From the NCBI GenBank assembly GCA_029864065.1, contig JAOTUD010000236.1:1-5513 (forward strand): a DNA stretch of 5,513 nucleotides, read 5' to 3'. Within the stretch, counting starts at the first letter, position 1, and every line of letters starts with the position of its first letter. The notes beneath the pieces are model-generated. The model saw nothing but the letters and a program-made list of their open reading frames with translations, made no database searches and was not told the origin of the DNA. Positions 5,465 through 5,513 of this stretch are shown here, in pieces. The DNA is from Gammaproteobacteria bacterium (GTDB taxonomy: Bacteria > Pseudomonadota > Gammaproteobacteria > GCA-001735895). Made by a program: the position numbers and the translations under genes.

Positions 5465-5513
5465 CTAATCCCAGTTCAAGGCGCCACCGGTTTGATACTC
5501 GGTTACGCGGGTC
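5465..5513 (-). CDS. C-terminal end of an unidentified leftward gene
   Basis: The last 15 codons of a gene whose body lies beyond the right edge. The preferred frame reads TRVTEYQTGGALNWD and stops at TAG (5467-5465), 46 bases before the terminator hairpin. A second open frame runs to a TAA at 5426-5424 and would give 29 residues, but it is rich in arginine and has poorer codon choice. The strand is supported by the orientation of the terminator. The product cannot be named from so short a piece. Confidence 0.5.
   Translation of the reverse strand, partial: TRVTEYQTGGALNWD

Noticed and set aside
5461..5513. Rightward gene starting at ATG 5461
   Set aside because: There is no ribosome site, the composition is poor, and it is opposite to a leftward gene end supported by a well-placed terminator.

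Overview
The window looks like a chromosomal piece of a Gram-negative, LPS-making bacterium, most likely a gammaproteobacterium. The reasons are a Kdo 3-hydroxylase beside an OpsX-type heptosyltransferase (both act on the lipopolysaccharide inner core), a glutathione-type glyoxalase I, and moderately GC-rich, densely packed genes. No mobile element, CRISPR array, tRNA or rRNA was seen.

Left part (1-2841). A class I/II PLP aminotransferase runs leftwards off the window edge (1-1065, minus). It is divergent from a rightward cluster of three tightly spaced genes: glyoxalase I (gloA), a classical short-chain dehydrogenase/reductase, and an unrecognised 147-residue protein. The gaps are 2 and 9 bases, so they are probably one transcript from the extended -10 promoter near 1114-1142. 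The set suggests small-carbonyl or amino-acid-derived aldehyde metabolism, but only the glyoxalase step can be named with confidence.

Middle part (2842-3337). This is a 496-base stretch without a confident gene. It holds a coding-like in-frame continuation after the stop of the 147-residue gene (to 2949), a very AT-rich block (2941-2990, 7 G/C in 50) that could carry a promoter, a small TTG-started ORF with one predicted membrane segment (from 3013), and three consecutive strong stem-loops (3101-3192). One of these stems pairs fully only as plus-strand RNA, through two G-U pairs. Two short palindromes (3293-3322) lie just before the kdoO ribosome site. A structured leader or small RNA is possible.

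Right part (3338-5513). kdoO (plus) and the OpsX-like heptosyltransferase gene (minus) converge with 25 bases between their stops. KdoO would hydroxylate Kdo at carbon 3, and OpsX would add the first heptose to Kdo, so the two act on the same sugar. At the far right, a clear intrinsic terminator (5371-5418, minus strand) ends an unidentified leftward gene whose last codons enter the window. It lies directly before the heptosyltransferase start.
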